DNA of 64,000 bases from Anaerosporobacter mobilis DSM 15930 (lineage in GTDB: Bacteria > Bacillota > Clostridia > Lachnospirales > Lachnospiraceae): positions 282,090 through 346,089 of the forward strand of contig NZ_FRCP01000008.1 of assembly GCF_900142955.1 (NCBI RefSeq). The letters run 5' to 3'. Positions 50,860 through 59,711 of this stretch are shown here, in pieces. Made by a program: the position numbers and the translations under genes. Position 1 is the first letter of the stretch; each line of letters begins with the position of its first letter. The notes beneath the pieces were generated by a model. It ran no database searches and had not been told where the DNA came from. It was given only the letters and a program-made list of their open reading frames with translations.

Positions 50860-53022
50860 CTATATACTAAAACTATCCAAATTGGCTTTTAAAGCGATTA
50901 CCGTTTCATTTAACTTTTGTGTAATATCTGTTAGTTCATGTGCAAAATTGATTTGAACTAGTCCTGTCTCACTAATTTGCTCCGTGGTTGCTGCTGTTTC
51001 CTCAGAAATCGCTGCAATACTTCCTATTGCACTTAATGTATCATTCTTAGATCCAGCCATATTATCCACACCAATGGCAATTAAATCAATTTGATCTGTA
51101 AGTTTTATAACCTTCTGGTTAATGGAATGAAATACATGTACGGTTTCTTCTAATGCTAACTTCTGCGATTCTACCATTTTTTCTGTTTTTTGTGCAGATT
51201 TAACTGTATTATTTGTCTGCTCTTCAATCTTTTTAATAATATCCCTTATATTGCTTGCTGCATGTATTGACTGATCTGCTAATTTACCTATCTCACCAGC
51301 AACTACCATAAACCCTCTGCCTTCTTTACCAGCTCTGGCTGCCTCAATCGATGCATTCAATGATAGCAGATTGGTCTGTTCTGATATTTCATTAATAACA
51401 TCAATGATATTATATATGCTTGCAGATTGTTGTTTTAATTTAACAATATCATCTACAATTGTATGTGTCATATCAGTAATATGATTGGTTTTGTCGCTTA
51501 AATCATCTACTAATATAATTCCCTCAGATACAACACCTTTTGTATCGGAAGCAATTTTTTCAGTCCCCTTTGCATGCATTGTAACTTCTTCAATTTTGTC
51601 TGATAACACGTTCATTTGATAGGTACAATTTTGTGCATCTTCCGCCTGCTTAGAGGTTCCTTGCCTAATTCCATCAATAGAGTAAAAGATATTTTGTGTT
51701 GCTTCTAACATATTATTTGAATTTATCATAACCAATTCTGAGATACCTGCTACATCATTGCTAACATGGAATATACCCCCTATTAATTTCCGTACTTTTC
51801 CTGTCATCTCATTGAGACTCTTGGATAAAAGCCCTAATTCATCTTTTCTCTTGGTTTTGAATATAACTGTCATATCTCCCATGGCAACTTCCGAGAGTAA
51901 TTTTTTCTTACTTGATATATCCTTAGAGATTCCAAATGACATTCCCAGTCCTATAATTAATGCTACTACACATGCAATAATAACTACCAATACCGTCGCT
52001 TTCTTTATATCTGCTACTCTTGCTAACACAGTACTCTTAGGTATCAAGCTACAGATCATTACCCCAGAATCTCCTACTTGTGAATATACAAAAAGGTAAC
52101 TGTTATTCTGATACTCTATTTCTTCATAGCCATCAGTCTTCGTACCTGTATTAACTTCTTGAGAATATGATATTGAACTGAATATATTCGTAGTTTTCTC
52201 GTCTTGATTAGAAGCATAAATCTCTCTTCCATCATTAGTTACTACTCCAACGATTGCTCCTGTCCCTAATTTCATATTATCCAATATTTCATATAGGGTA
52301 GTTAACTTCATATCCGCAATAATAAAGCCTTTTCCTTTGCTAAGTCTGCGAACCAGTGTTAATGCATAGTCCAAATTATTCGTTTCTAACTGCTCATCTA
52401 AAAACCTATGATATCCGTACCATTGGTTGGGATTTTTGGCATTACTCCAAGCTGTTCCCTCCCCGCTATTCATCAAATCCTGATATATATTAACTGATAA
52501 TTCCCCCTTGGTTGAAAGTGGTTTGATTTGATAGGTCTCGTAAATAGTTTTAGAAGTACCACTAACATTAGAATTGGAGGAATTGGCCTCTGATTTTGCA
52601 GTAGTTCCTTCCGCAATTATATGCAAGTCTAATATATTAGGATTATTGCTTTTCATTGCTACCAAGTCTGACATAATATTTCGGTAGAGAAGTGAGTATT
52701 TTGATTTCTCCATTAATTGTCCCTTCGTTAGATAAGATACAACATCGGAGTCATTACTCAATTCTTGTGTCTTTGATAAAACCATATCCATGGAAAGATC
52801 CATATACATACTAATTGCCTTTACTGTATTAGCGGAATTCTCTTTATAATCCTTTATTATAGTATCTGACGCATAGTTATAGCATATTCTACCAAGTATG
52901 ATAATTAAGATAACTGGTATGAAAAACGCTATTAACATCTTAACCAATAGACTATGGATCAATCCCCTCTTACTTCCACTAGCTTTCCTTAGTAGACTTC
53001 TTTTTCCTAGCTTAACTCCCAT
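50860..53022 (-). CDS. Methyl-accepting chemotaxis protein with dCache-like sensor
   Basis: 720 residues from the second ATG, 7 nt after GGAGG; the first ATG is only 1 nt from it. The parts are a membrane helix (about 30-50), an extracellular sensor of about 290 residues with dCache character (IIADMKLTTLYEILD, GTGAIVGVVTNDGREIY), a second membrane helix (about 340-365), HAMP, and the signalling hairpin with tip EISEQTNLLSLNASIEAARAGKEGRG (shown by its ends). It senses a ligand, perhaps through the sugar-binding lipoprotein, and feeds CheA. A LacI-type operator at its start site ties it to the sugar operon. Confidence 0.92.
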   Translation of the reverse strand: MGVKLGKRSLLRKASGSKRGLIHSLLVKMLIAFFIPVILIIILGRICYNYASDTIIKDYKENSANTVKAISMYMDLSMDMVLSKTQELSNDSDVVSYLTKGQLMEKSKYSLLYRNIMSDLVAMKSNNPNILDLHIIAEGTTAKSEANSSNSNVSGTSKTIYETYQIKPLSTKGELSVNIYQDLMNSGEGTAWSNAKNPNQWYGYHRFLDEQLETNNLDYALTLVRRLSKGKGFIIADMKLTTLYEILDNMKLGTGAIVGVVTNDGREIYASNQDEKTTNIFSSISYSQEVNTGTKTDGYEEIEYQNNSYLFVYSQVGDSGVMICSLIPKSTVLARVADIKKATVLVVIIACVVALIIGLGMSFGISKDISSKKKLLSEVAMGDMTVIFKTKRKDELGLLSKSLNEMTGKVRKLIGGIFHVSNDVAGISELVMINSNNMLEATQNIFYSIDGIRQGTSKQAEDAQNCTYQMNVLSDKIEEVTMHAKGTEKIASDTKGVVSEGIILVDDLSDKTNHITDMTHTIVDDIVKLKQQSASIYNIIDVINEISEQTNLLSLNASIEAARAGKEGRGFMVVAGEIGKLADQSIHAASNIRDIIKKIEEQTNNTVKSAQKTEKMVESQKLALEETVHVFHSINQKVIKLTDQIDLIAIGVDNMAGSKNDTLSAIGSIAAISEETAATTEQISETGLVQINFAHELTDITQKLNETVIALKANLDSFSI

Positions 53023-53046
53023 ATACATTCCTCCTAAAAGTATTTA

Positions 53047-53060
53047 GTTTAACGTTACAC
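53047..53060. promoter_or_regulatory. LacI operator at the chemoreceptor promoter
   Basis: On the plus strand GTTTAACGTTACAC differs at one position from the operator at 50776-50789. It lies 6 bp downstream of a TATAAT -10 element (53067-53072, minus strand). The -35 is weak. Confidence 0.6.
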
Positions 53061-53223
53061 CTACTGATTATACCATGAGCTTATTGGAAATAAAATAGGA
53101 ATATATGAAACTCTTCCCAAAGAAGATAAACATGTATAAAGCCTCCAAACAACACTCATCATTACGACGTGCTGTTTTAGCCAATATCTACGGCCTTCGC
53201 CTTTCCTCAACAACTACATAAGA

Positions 53224-53264
53224 AAAAGCGAGTTACCTCTTACTGTAAGGTTCTCGCTCTTTTT
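53224..53264. terminator. Bidirectional terminator overlapping the kinase stop codon
   Basis: AGCGAG-tt-ACCT pairs with AGGT-t-CTCGCT, with T-runs on both sides. The stop codon of the kinase gene (53240-53242) lies inside the hairpin. Confidence 0.75.
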
Positions 53265-54076
53265 TCAAATTCATCACACCGTTCTTTTACCAATTGAACT
53301 AATATCCGCTTTTCATCTTCTGGAATCCATTCGCTTAATCTTGCAGCTGCAACTGGCAATTCCCATCTGTTAATATCCTCTATTCTTCTATTGGAAATCA
53401 TAAGATATTCTTTTATGTATACCTTGTATATACGATGCTGAGTAATCGATATTAACTTTTTCATAATCCAAGGTGCATGTTCAACTCCACCATACTTTAG
53501 CATAATACATGTACGCGCAACATCCGCACATGCATCTCCTCTACAAGCCGTCATCCAATCCAAAAAAACTGCCTTATTACCTGCTATCATTATATTCCCT
53601 GGATGAAAATCCAAATGGCATAGCGTATTACCCTCTGGTAATTCTTTTAAATAGTTTCGTATAATTTTTTTATATTCTTCTGGAAGCACATCAACCCGAT
53701 TCAAATCTTCTTCTAATTTATCTTTTACACTATTCAATGTATCATTAACAGGTTTTTGTATATCCAGATGATAATGGGCTAATTTCTTTGCATAATGATT
53801 AATTTTCCCAAATGAAACAAGCATCGTTTTCAGCAGATCTGTTCCCTTAATTTCTTCATAAACAATTCCATGTCTGCCGTCCATCTCAACCATTTCATAT
53901 ACTTTTGGAACACAATCCAATATATTCTGCACGATAATCCCATTTTGATATTCTCTTTCCACGACATCTTTCGGAAGTCCAGTTCTGAATAACTTTAATA
54001 CTTTCTTATCGTCTATCTTATATATCTCTGCAGTATTACCTTGACCTATCATTTTTTCTTTATTAAATTCCATCAT
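53240..54076 (-). CDS. Aminoglycoside phosphotransferase/choline-kinase-like protein
   Basis: 278 residues. The kinase fold has a nucleotide loop MIGQGNTAEIYKIDDKKVLKLF, the catalytic motif LCHLDFHPGNIM (Brenner HxDxxxxN) and the metal motif VFLDWMTACRGD. The family covers many small-molecule kinases; a true antibiotic-resistance role is not indicated. It follows the acyltransferase gene by 17 nt, so the two are probably cotranscribed. The substrate is unknown. Confidence 0.82.
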   Translation of the reverse strand: MMEFNKEKMIGQGNTAEIYKIDDKKVLKLFRTGLPKDVVEREYQNGIIVQNILDCVPKVYEMVEMDGRHGIVYEEIKGTDLLKTMLVSFGKINHYAKKLAHYHLDIQKPVNDTLNSVKDKLEEDLNRVDVLPEEYKKIIRNYLKELPEGNTLCHLDFHPGNIMIAGNKAVFLDWMTACRGDACADVARTCIMLKYGGVEHAPWIMKKLISITQHRIYKVYIKEYLMISNRRIEDINRWELPVAAARLSEWIPEDEKRILVQLVKERCDEFEKRARTLQ

Positions 54077-54093
54077 CTCAGTTTACCCCGTTA

Positions 54094-54873
54094 TTATTTT
54101 GGTTTAAATCTTTTTCTCGTTTGATGTTCTTCATCAAGCACGACTTCTCTTGCTGGAGTCCCTGTAAGAATTCCTAATTCATTCTGCGCTTCAATTACAC
54201 TTTCTAACCATAATCTTTTATGTTCATCAAAATCTCGGCATCCTTTTGGTATTACAATTGGTTTTCCAAACACCAAACGATTCTCGTCTCCTTCCACCGC
54301 TTGCTCAATAAAAGCTGGTAAAACGGGAATCCCAAGTAATTTTGCTAACCAGAACGCTCCTCGCTCAATATCCTCTGAACTATCTTTGTTTATGTCATAG
54401 ATTGTTCCTTGAGGGAAAATCAAAAAGTGCTTTGGTTTTTCCCCCTCCTCAAACCACTTTACAGCATCTTTTAAAGCCGTCATAGATCCTTCAGAACTTT
54501 CCCGATCAACCGAACAAACTTTTTCGAACTCTAATATCGGTGCTAATTCTTTCGGTATGGAAACACCATTAAAACAGTTTTTTTTAGCAAATACAAATAA
54601 CTCCGGATATGTATCTTTAACTTCATGCATAAGTTCATAGTAAAAACTTATTATAAGCGGACCATCAGAATCCGTTAGATGATTCGCTGCGATTACATAA
54701 GAAGTAGTCGTAAAATCCTCTGGTATATTATATGCTCTAAAATTGTATACTTTCAAAAGCATTTTCTTTGCTTCAATTAATTTATTTCTTAATTCTCCTG
54801 GTTTATTCCAGGTACTTAATAGCTCTTTTATTCCATCTTCATTAACTAATGAACTTGCATTAAACAAATGCAT
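54094..54873 (-). CDS. PlsC-like acyltransferase family protein
   Basis: 259 residues. The acyltransferase motifs are NHLTDSDGP (H-x4-D, catalytic) and FPQGTIYD (the FPEGT equivalent with Gln for Glu). A conserved block, VLPAFIE, lies near the C-terminus. It resembles 1-acyl-glycerol-3-phosphate acyltransferases, but the Gln in the FPEGT motif is unusual and the substrate may differ. There is no clear membrane helix. The ribosome site is GGAGGAAT. Confidence 0.75.
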   Translation of the reverse strand: MHLFNASSLVNEDGIKELLSTWNKPGELRNKLIEAKKMLLKVYNFRAYNIPEDFTTTSYVIAANHLTDSDGPLIISFYYELMHEVKDTYPELFVFAKKNCFNGVSIPKELAPILEFEKVCSVDRESSEGSMTALKDAVKWFEEGEKPKHFLIFPQGTIYDINKDSSEDIERGAFWLAKLLGIPVLPAFIEQAVEGDENRLVFGKPIVIPKGCRDFDEHKRLWLESVIEAQNELGILTGTPAREVVLDEEHQTRKRFKPK

Positions 54874-54888
54874 AATATTCCTCCTAAT

Positions 54889-55050
54889 TCATAGTACTTT
54901 TCTCATAAGAATTATATCTTCTTGTTGTGCCTCTTTAGCAAATCCACATTTCTCATATAATCGCTCTGGCCTTCTCGTATGATTAAGCGCCTCAAGAGAT
55001 TCTGCAATATAAAATTCTCTTCATCATAACCTATAACCGGAACAAAATGT
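54889..55050 (-). pseudogene. C-terminal remnant of a GNAT acetyltransferase
   Basis: A 42-codon open stretch ends in a GNAT-like C-terminus containing PERLYEKCGFAKEAQ and a TGA stop at 54889-54891. Upstream of EFYIAESLEALNH the frame is closed by TGA, and the likely continuation (VPVIGYDEENF) is in another frame. No N-terminal half or start remains. It is probably a decayed gene. The rest of 55051-55295 holds nothing I recognise. Confidence 0.5.
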
Positions 55051-55295
55051 ATGTAGCTTCACAACTTTTAACATTTATATAATAAATTTCCTTAATTATA
55101 CTTATCTGTATGTAAAAAGTCAAACACGAAAGTTTACCTCCTACACACATTTTTATGCAACTAAAAATCGCCAACCCTTAAGGATTAGTAAGATGTCAAA
55201 TCTTCTGTGATATTGTGCTCAATAAGCATCTTGAAATTGTTTTATCTCAGCCCTATTTCACCTCCAGTTCAAAATAATTATATCTAGAGCTATCG

Positions 55296-55703
55296 TTAAA
55301 ACCATTTACAAGGAATACTTAAAAAGACATCTTTATTGGGCTCAAATCCTATCTTTTCATAAAATCCTGTCGCTGTTTTAGTTTCGACCAACCACTCTGA
55401 ATCAGGAAAAACATCCCTACATCTTCTCAACAACTCTTTTCCAATCCCCTGATTCTGAAACTCTGGCATAACCGCTAAATCATATATTATAGATCTAAAC
55501 ATCCTGTCACTAAGTACCCTAACGCATCCAACCAATTTCTCTTCCGCCCAAGCAGAAATGACGATTGTTGAATTTATAAAAGGTACATTAAACTTCTCCA
55601 GCATGAGCGGAGTTACTGTTCCATCAGACCACCCTACTGCCATAAACAATTCATGTAATTCTTCACATGGTAAGTCTTTTCTTGTATCATATACTATCTG
55701 CAT
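55296..55703 (-). CDS. GNAT-family N-acetyltransferase (small)
   Basis: 135 residues from an ATG just after GGGGGG; a GTG four codons upstream is an alternative. The GNAT core reads VISAWAEEKLVGCVRVL, IIYDLAVMPEFQNQGIGKELLRRC (acetyl-CoA loop QNQGIG) and FYEKIGFEP. It is close to the YkwB/PanZ-like small acetyltransferases. The substrate is unknown. It is a single gene. Confidence 0.82.
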   Translation of the reverse strand: MQIVYDTRKDLPCEELHELFMAVGWSDGTVTPLMLEKFNVPFINSTIVISAWAEEKLVGCVRVLSDRMFRSIIYDLAVMPEFQNQGIGKELLRRCRDVFPDSEWLVETKTATGFYEKIGFEPNKDVFLSIPCKWF

Positions 55704-55883
55704 AAGCCCCCCCACATACTTGTTTATTTACTAATACAATAAATAATATCATATCAAATAACATATATAAATCCAAATATACAAATAATCAGGGGATGGA
55801 GTAGACAACAAATGCTATTACAAATGGTATTCAAAGATGAACGGAAGCGAAATGATCAAGGGTACTCAAAAACATAGAAAAGC

Positions 55884-55919
55884 AAAAAAAGCCAGAAGTC
55901 TTATAAATAAGAACTTCTG
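55884..55919 (-). terminator. Terminator of the AraC-PNPOx operon
   Basis: CAGAAGT-CTTAT and ATAAG-A-ACTTCTG pair over a 2-nt loop. The minus strand continues GCTTTTTTTG. Confidence 0.7.
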
Positions 55920-56041
55920 ACGAAATTAGTTTGCTTGTGCGGGATTTAAACCTTAATTTCGCACCAGTTATTTATATGTATTAAAATCTGAAATGTATGT
56001 TCATAAAACAATTAGGTAACATGTTAGAAAATTTTTATGTT

Positions 56042-56539
56042 TTATAAAATAGATCCCTCTTTCATCTCTACTTTATTCACAAAATCCATATAATAACGAT
56101 CAGCGCCGTGATCTTTCACTACCGTGCATTTGGTGATGCGGATTGCTAAAATACAGCAATTCTCGTCATTTTCATTGTTCGCATAGTCGTACCATGCAGC
56201 AAAAACCTCACGTAATTTTGTCCTTAATTCGGCGTTTTTCGGGTCTAAAACCCAGCCGAGATTTTCACCTATTCCATTACCAGAGATCCATCCCCCGCAA
56301 ACTGTAAACGCAACTTCGGGGTTTTGCTCAACTTGTTGCATTTTAGTTGTTTTTGCGTAAGTAACAATATAGAACACACCGTCCTCATAATAAGCATCCA
56401 CATCACGTGCATAAGGTCGAGGTTTTCCGTCAGCATTCAGTTCCATCGCGATGGTTGCGAGGGAAATCATATTGTCTTTGTTATTGCCACACGTCACTTC
56501 TATTAATTTTAATCCTTCTTCATACCTACTCATTTTCAT
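56042..56539 (-). CDS. Pyridoxamine 5'-phosphate oxidase-like FMN-binding protein
   Basis: 165 residues. The split-barrel fold reads MISLATIAMELNADGKPRPYARDVDAYYED (start), FYIVTYAKTTKMQQVEQNPEVAFTV, and WVLDPKNAEL. It resembles general-stress or PNPOx-like flavin proteins. It follows an AraC/GyrI-like regulator by 14 nt and is its likely partner. Base composition and codon use (more GCG, CCG, CGG) differ from the surroundings, so the pair may have been acquired. The function is unknown. Confidence 0.75.
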   Translation of the reverse strand: MKMSRYEEGLKLIEVTCGNNKDNMISLATIAMELNADGKPRPYARDVDAYYEDGVFYIVTYAKTTKMQQVEQNPEVAFTVCGGWISGNGIGENLGWVLDPKNAELRTKLREVFAAWYDYANNENDENCCILAIRITKCTVVKDHGADRYYMDFVNKVEMKEGSIL

Positions 56540-56553
56540 TTCCTCCTAAAATA

Positions 56554-57462
56554 TTATTTTTCTCTTTTTTTGAATGGTAACCACATTTCCATGTACGCCA
56601 TCTCGTACGAATTCTGATAATAAATCTCCGGAAAAAAACTGTCCGCAATCAAACCATGCTTCTTGAGCCAAAATCGTGTAAATTTCATCATCTTACCTAA
56701 AGAAGCCGATAACTGCTTAAAATCTTCCGCCTCAAACTTACAAACGATATATTCCCTTACAGGCAGTTGCCAGCTTGCAAAGCGAAAATCCTCCGTGTCC
56801 GATTCTACCTCCGCGCCAGCAAAATAAGTGGAAAAACCCTCCGGTGCATCACCATGATATGAAACACTAATCCAGCGGCCACCAGGTGTGCACGGAATAT
56901 CTTTACGGACGTCGAGAAACCTCTTCCAAATAGTGGAAGGTTCGGATACTTCGGTTCTTTCACCTAGCATTTTACCCCTCTTGAATTGCCAAAAATCTTG
57001 TACTCCGAGAAAGTTTATTGGCTCGTCAAGAATTTTGCGGTTATATTCCAGCACCAATCCTTCGCTAATTAGTGGAACCCCCTCATCGACCATAACATAG
57101 CTCAACAATAAATTAGGCTTATCAAAATTGTTTAAGACGACAGGCTTGTCCCGGTATTGCGCCGGGGTAATAGCGTAAGCATCCTTAAATGCCCGAGTAA
57201 ATGTTTCATGGCTACCGAATCCATATTCCATCGCAACATCAAGAATACGGTTTTGTTTATCACGAAGCGCATCGCAGGCTCTAGCTAACCTGCGCAGCTT
57301 AATGTATTCCCGCACCGGTTTTTTGACTAGCCGCGTGAATAATCGCTGATAATAAAACAAAGAAAGTGCGGAGATTTCCGCCAACTCTTCTATTTTAATT
57401 TCTTCGCCGATTCGTTCCTCAATGTGGTTCAGCGTTTTCTGTATAGCTTCCCATGCATGCAT
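56554..57462 (-). CDS. AraC-family regulator with GyrI-like effector-binding domain
   Basis: 302 residues. An N-terminal double HTH (EEIKIEELAEISALSLFYYQ; MEYGFGSHETFTRAFKDAYAITPAQYR) comes before a C-terminal GyrI/effector-binding domain (about 150-300, with SVSYHGDAPEGF and YIVCKFEAEDF). This is the SoxS/Rob or MarA-plus-GyrI layout that senses small organic ligands. It heads an operon with the PNPOx-like gene. An imperfect cre-like palindrome CAAGCGCTTG lies at 57501-57510, about 40 bp upstream. Its GC content is visibly higher than that of its neighbours. Confidence 0.88.
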   Translation of the reverse strand: MHAWEAIQKTLNHIEERIGEEIKIEELAEISALSLFYYQRLFTRLVKKPVREYIKLRRLARACDALRDKQNRILDVAMEYGFGSHETFTRAFKDAYAITPAQYRDKPVVLNNFDKPNLLLSYVMVDEGVPLISEGLVLEYNRKILDEPINFLGVQDFWQFKRGKMLGERTEVSEPSTIWKRFLDVRKDIPCTPGGRWISVSYHGDAPEGFSTYFAGAEVESDTEDFRFASWQLPVREYIVCKFEAEDFKQLSASLGKMMKFTRFWLKKHGLIADSFFPEIYYQNSYEMAYMEMWLPFKKREK

Positions 57463-57802
57463 ATAACCCCCCTCGTAAAAAGCATACCAAAAATAATAAG
57501 CAAGCGCTTGACCGTGTCTGCTCTTTTTTCAAAAATACAAAATATACACATTTACTGTTACACTTTATAAATCATAACCATATTATACCATACTCATCAT
57601 GGACAATACATTGTAAAATACAGAAATCTTATCATTAATAAAAAAGTACAGTATCAGGGGCATGAGGATATTGAAACTACCCGTTGTTATATCAACAAAT
57701 ACCATAAACCGAGCAGAACCGCTCATACAAGAACAGGTCATTATAATATGAATCAACGAAAAATGACCTTGCACGCCTCCTGCATACATGTTTTACAAGC
57801 AA

Positions 57803-57844
57803 CAAAAAATCGCTAACCCCTGATTTATAAGGATTAGCGATTTT
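57803..57844 (-). terminator. Terminator of the Pro-Gly-Gly tRNA operon
   Basis: AATCGCTAA and TTAGCGATT pair with inner CC/GG; the minus strand continues TTTTTT. The 57463-57802 stretch has only short chance frames and I see nothing in it. Confidence 0.8.
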
Positions 57845-57852
57845 CTTTCGTA

Positions 57853-57924
57853 AGCGCGAGACGGGATTCGAACCCGCGACCCTCGCCTTGGCAAGGCGAT
57901 ACTCCACCACTGAGCCACTCGCGC
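57853..57924 (-). tRNA. tRNA-Gly (GCC)
   Basis: The anticodon stem TCGCC/GGCGA encloses TTGCCAA (GCC). The acceptor strands are GCGCGAG/CTCGCGC. Confidence 0.95.
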
Positions 57925-57955
57925 GTATTACTTCGTATATTTAATTCATATACAA

Positions 57956-58026
57956 AGCGGGTGATGGGAATCGAACCCACGTATCTAGCTTGGAAGGCTA
58001 GTGTTCTACCATTGAACTACACCCGC
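57956..58026 (-). tRNA. tRNA-Gly (UCC), copy 2
   Basis: Identical to the tRNA at 5261-5331. The anticodon loop CTTCCAA gives UCC. Confidence 0.95.
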
Positions 58027-58033
58027 ATATAAG

Positions 58034-58108
58034 TCGGGGTGACAGGATTCGAACCTGCGACCTCTTGATCCCAAATCAAGCGCTCTAGCCAAGCTGAGCC
58101 ACACCCCG
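58034..58108 (-). tRNA. tRNA-Pro (UGG)
   Basis: The anticodon stem CTTGA/TCAAG encloses TTTGGGA (UGG). The acceptor strands are CGGGGTG/CACCCCG. It is the first gene of its operon. Confidence 0.95.
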
Positions 58109-58204
58109 TATTCTATTTAGTTAAGACTTAAAAACATTAAATACTTCGTTTCATTTTGTAACTTGTTATCCGTTGTTTTACTGTATCGCCTCAACGCAAG
58201 AATT

Positions 58205-58233
58205 ATTATATTATAAGCAAAAAGAAAAGTCAA
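58205..58233 (-). promoter_or_regulatory. Promoter of the Pro-Gly-Gly tRNA operon
   Basis: TTGACT (58228-58233), 17 bp, TATAAT (58205-58210) on the minus strand. The rest of 58234-58530 is very AT-rich and holds no gene that I can see. Confidence 0.65.
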
Positions 58234-58529
58234 CACCTTTTTTAATTTTTTTTAATTTTTTCAAAAATATTATTTTTTCAAACAATATAAAAAATTCATT
58301 TGTAACTATTATAGGTCACATCTAAACCTGCAAACCCTTGATTTTAATGTTTTTCCTACTAACAATCCATTCTTTTACAACTGGAAATTGGATTTAAAAT
58401 TCAAAAGAATTTACTTATACTATTCTCTCCAAACTCTAATATCTTCATTCATAAATAAATAATAATACTTTTCATTTACCTACAATGAGAGTTTTTATAG
58501 AAATAAATATCAAATCTACAATTACATAA

Positions 58530-58577
58530 CAATAGCTATTCCGGTACCGACTCTTTCTTACGTCCGTTCAGAATAGC
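58530..58577 (-). terminator. Possible terminator after the phosphodiesterase gene
   Basis: AGCTATTC and GAATAGCT pair at the ends of a 48-nt segment with inner GGTACC. There is no T-run, so confidence is low. Confidence 0.3.
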
Positions 58578-58584
58578 TACCAAT

Positions 58585-59073
58585 TTAATTATATTTACAA
58601 TAATTGATATTAAAGCATATCTCTCCTCTACGATCAATTTCCATAATCATATAGGAAGGAGTACGTCCATCTTGCCTTGGCAAGGATATACTACCTGGAT
58701 TAACCAGATATGTCTCTCTTCGATACTCTACACTTGGTATATGCGTATGTCCATACATTACAATGTCAAATCCATTCTCTAGAGCTGTCTCAAGCAAATA
58801 GTCAGTACCATAATTAACATGATAACGATGTCCATGTGTTAATAATACTCGGTAAGTACCCAATGTAACGATCTTCTCTCTCTCTACATCAGTAAAATAA
58901 TCATTGTTTCCAGATACAATATAAGTATCACAAGTAACGAGACTACGAATGTATTCCTCCTGTCCCTCAAAATCTCCTAAGTGGACGAATGCATCAATAT
59001 GTCCCACTTTATTAATAACCCACTCCAAATAAGAAGTTCTTCCATGGGAATCACTAACGATTAATACTTTCAT
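58585..59073 (-). CDS. YfcE/MJ0936-type metallophosphoesterase
   Basis: 162 residues from the ATG 5 nt after GGAGG. Metallophosphatase motifs are VLIVSDSHGRT, FVHLGDFEG, YIVSGNNDYF, VLLTHGHRY and MYGHTHIP, then VNPGSISLPR. The family hydrolyses phosphodiesters; the substrate is unknown. It is third in an operon with an RNA methyltransferase and RdgB (gaps of 16 and 31 nt), an order common in Clostridia. Confidence 0.9.
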   Translation of the reverse strand: MKVLIVSDSHGRTSYLEWVINKVGHIDAFVHLGDFEGQEEYIRSLVTCDTYIVSGNNDYFTDVEREKIVTLGTYRVLLTHGHRYHVNYGTDYLLETALENGFDIVMYGHTHIPSVEYRRETYLVNPGSISLPRQDGRTPSYMIMEIDRRGEICFNINYCKYN

Positions 59074-59089
59074 ATAAGCCTCCACTTCG

Positions 59090-59680
59090 TTAAGCAGATA
59101 TTAGCTTTTTCATAGCCTCTAATGCTTTACCTCTATGACTAATCTTATTCTTTTGTTCTAAGTCAAGTTCTGACGTTGTACAATTGAATTCAGGCACCAT
59201 AAAAATTGGATCATATCCGAATCCGTTCTCTCCACGCTCTTCATATCCAATATAACCTTCTATCGTACCACGAGTTGTAAGCGTCTTACCATCTGGAAAT
59301 GCACATGCGATTGCACAAACGAATCGTGCTGTTCTTTCTTCTAGTTTTGCATCTTTCAATTGGTCAATTATATATTGGTTCTTAATACGATACGAGGTAT
59401 CTTCCCCTAAGAATCTTGCAGAATAGATGCCTGGTTGTTTATCCATATAATCAACCTCTAATCCAGAATCATCTGCCAGTACAATTTCATTTCTCTCATT
59501 TGCAATTGTTCTTGCTTTAATTAACGCATTTTCTTCAAAGGTTTTGCCATCTTCAATGATTTCCTTATCATAACCAATGTCCTTTAACGAAAGGATTTCA
59601 TATCCGAGATCCGCCAAAATCATTCTGACTTCCTTCATCTTTCCCTCATTGCCTGTCGCAAAGATTATTCTTTTACTCAT
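59090..59680 (-). CDS. rdgB: XTP/dITP diphosphatase (RdgB/HAM1)
   Basis: 196 residues from the ATG of MSKRIIFATGNEGK. The signature SKRIIFATGNEGKMKEVR binds the nucleotide; LADDSGLEVDYMDKQPGIYSARF holds the catalytic Asp; GFGYDPIFMVPE closes the site. It removes non-canonical purine triphosphates (XTP, ITP, dITP). It lies between the methyltransferase and phosphodiesterase genes in one operon. The ribosome site GGAGGG is 11 nt from this ATG; a GTG three codons upstream is too close to it. Confidence 0.95.
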   Translation of the reverse strand: MSKRIIFATGNEGKMKEVRMILADLGYEILSLKDIGYDKEIIEDGKTFEENALIKARTIANERNEIVLADDSGLEVDYMDKQPGIYSARFLGEDTSYRIKNQYIIDQLKDAKLEERTARFVCAIACAFPDGKTLTTRGTIEGYIGYEERGENGFGYDPIFMVPEFNCTTSELDLEQKNKISHRGKALEAMKKLISA

Positions 59681-59711
59681 AATTATCACTACCCTCCAAT
59701 TTTGCAGTTCT

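Noticed and set aside
53240..54076. Antibiotic resistance gene (aminoglycoside phosphotransferase)
   Set aside because: Only the broad kinase superfamily motifs are present; the context (acyltransferase) suggests ordinary metabolism.
57501..57510. Second CcpA site upstream of the AraC/GyrI gene
   Set aside because: CAAGCGCTTG is palindromic, but the outer consensus TG/CA bases are absent, so it is only mentioned with the gene.
57583..57910. Two ORFs near the tRNA-Gly gene
   Set aside because: One overlaps the tRNA terminator and tRNA-Gly itself; neither has a ribosome site or protein-like composition.
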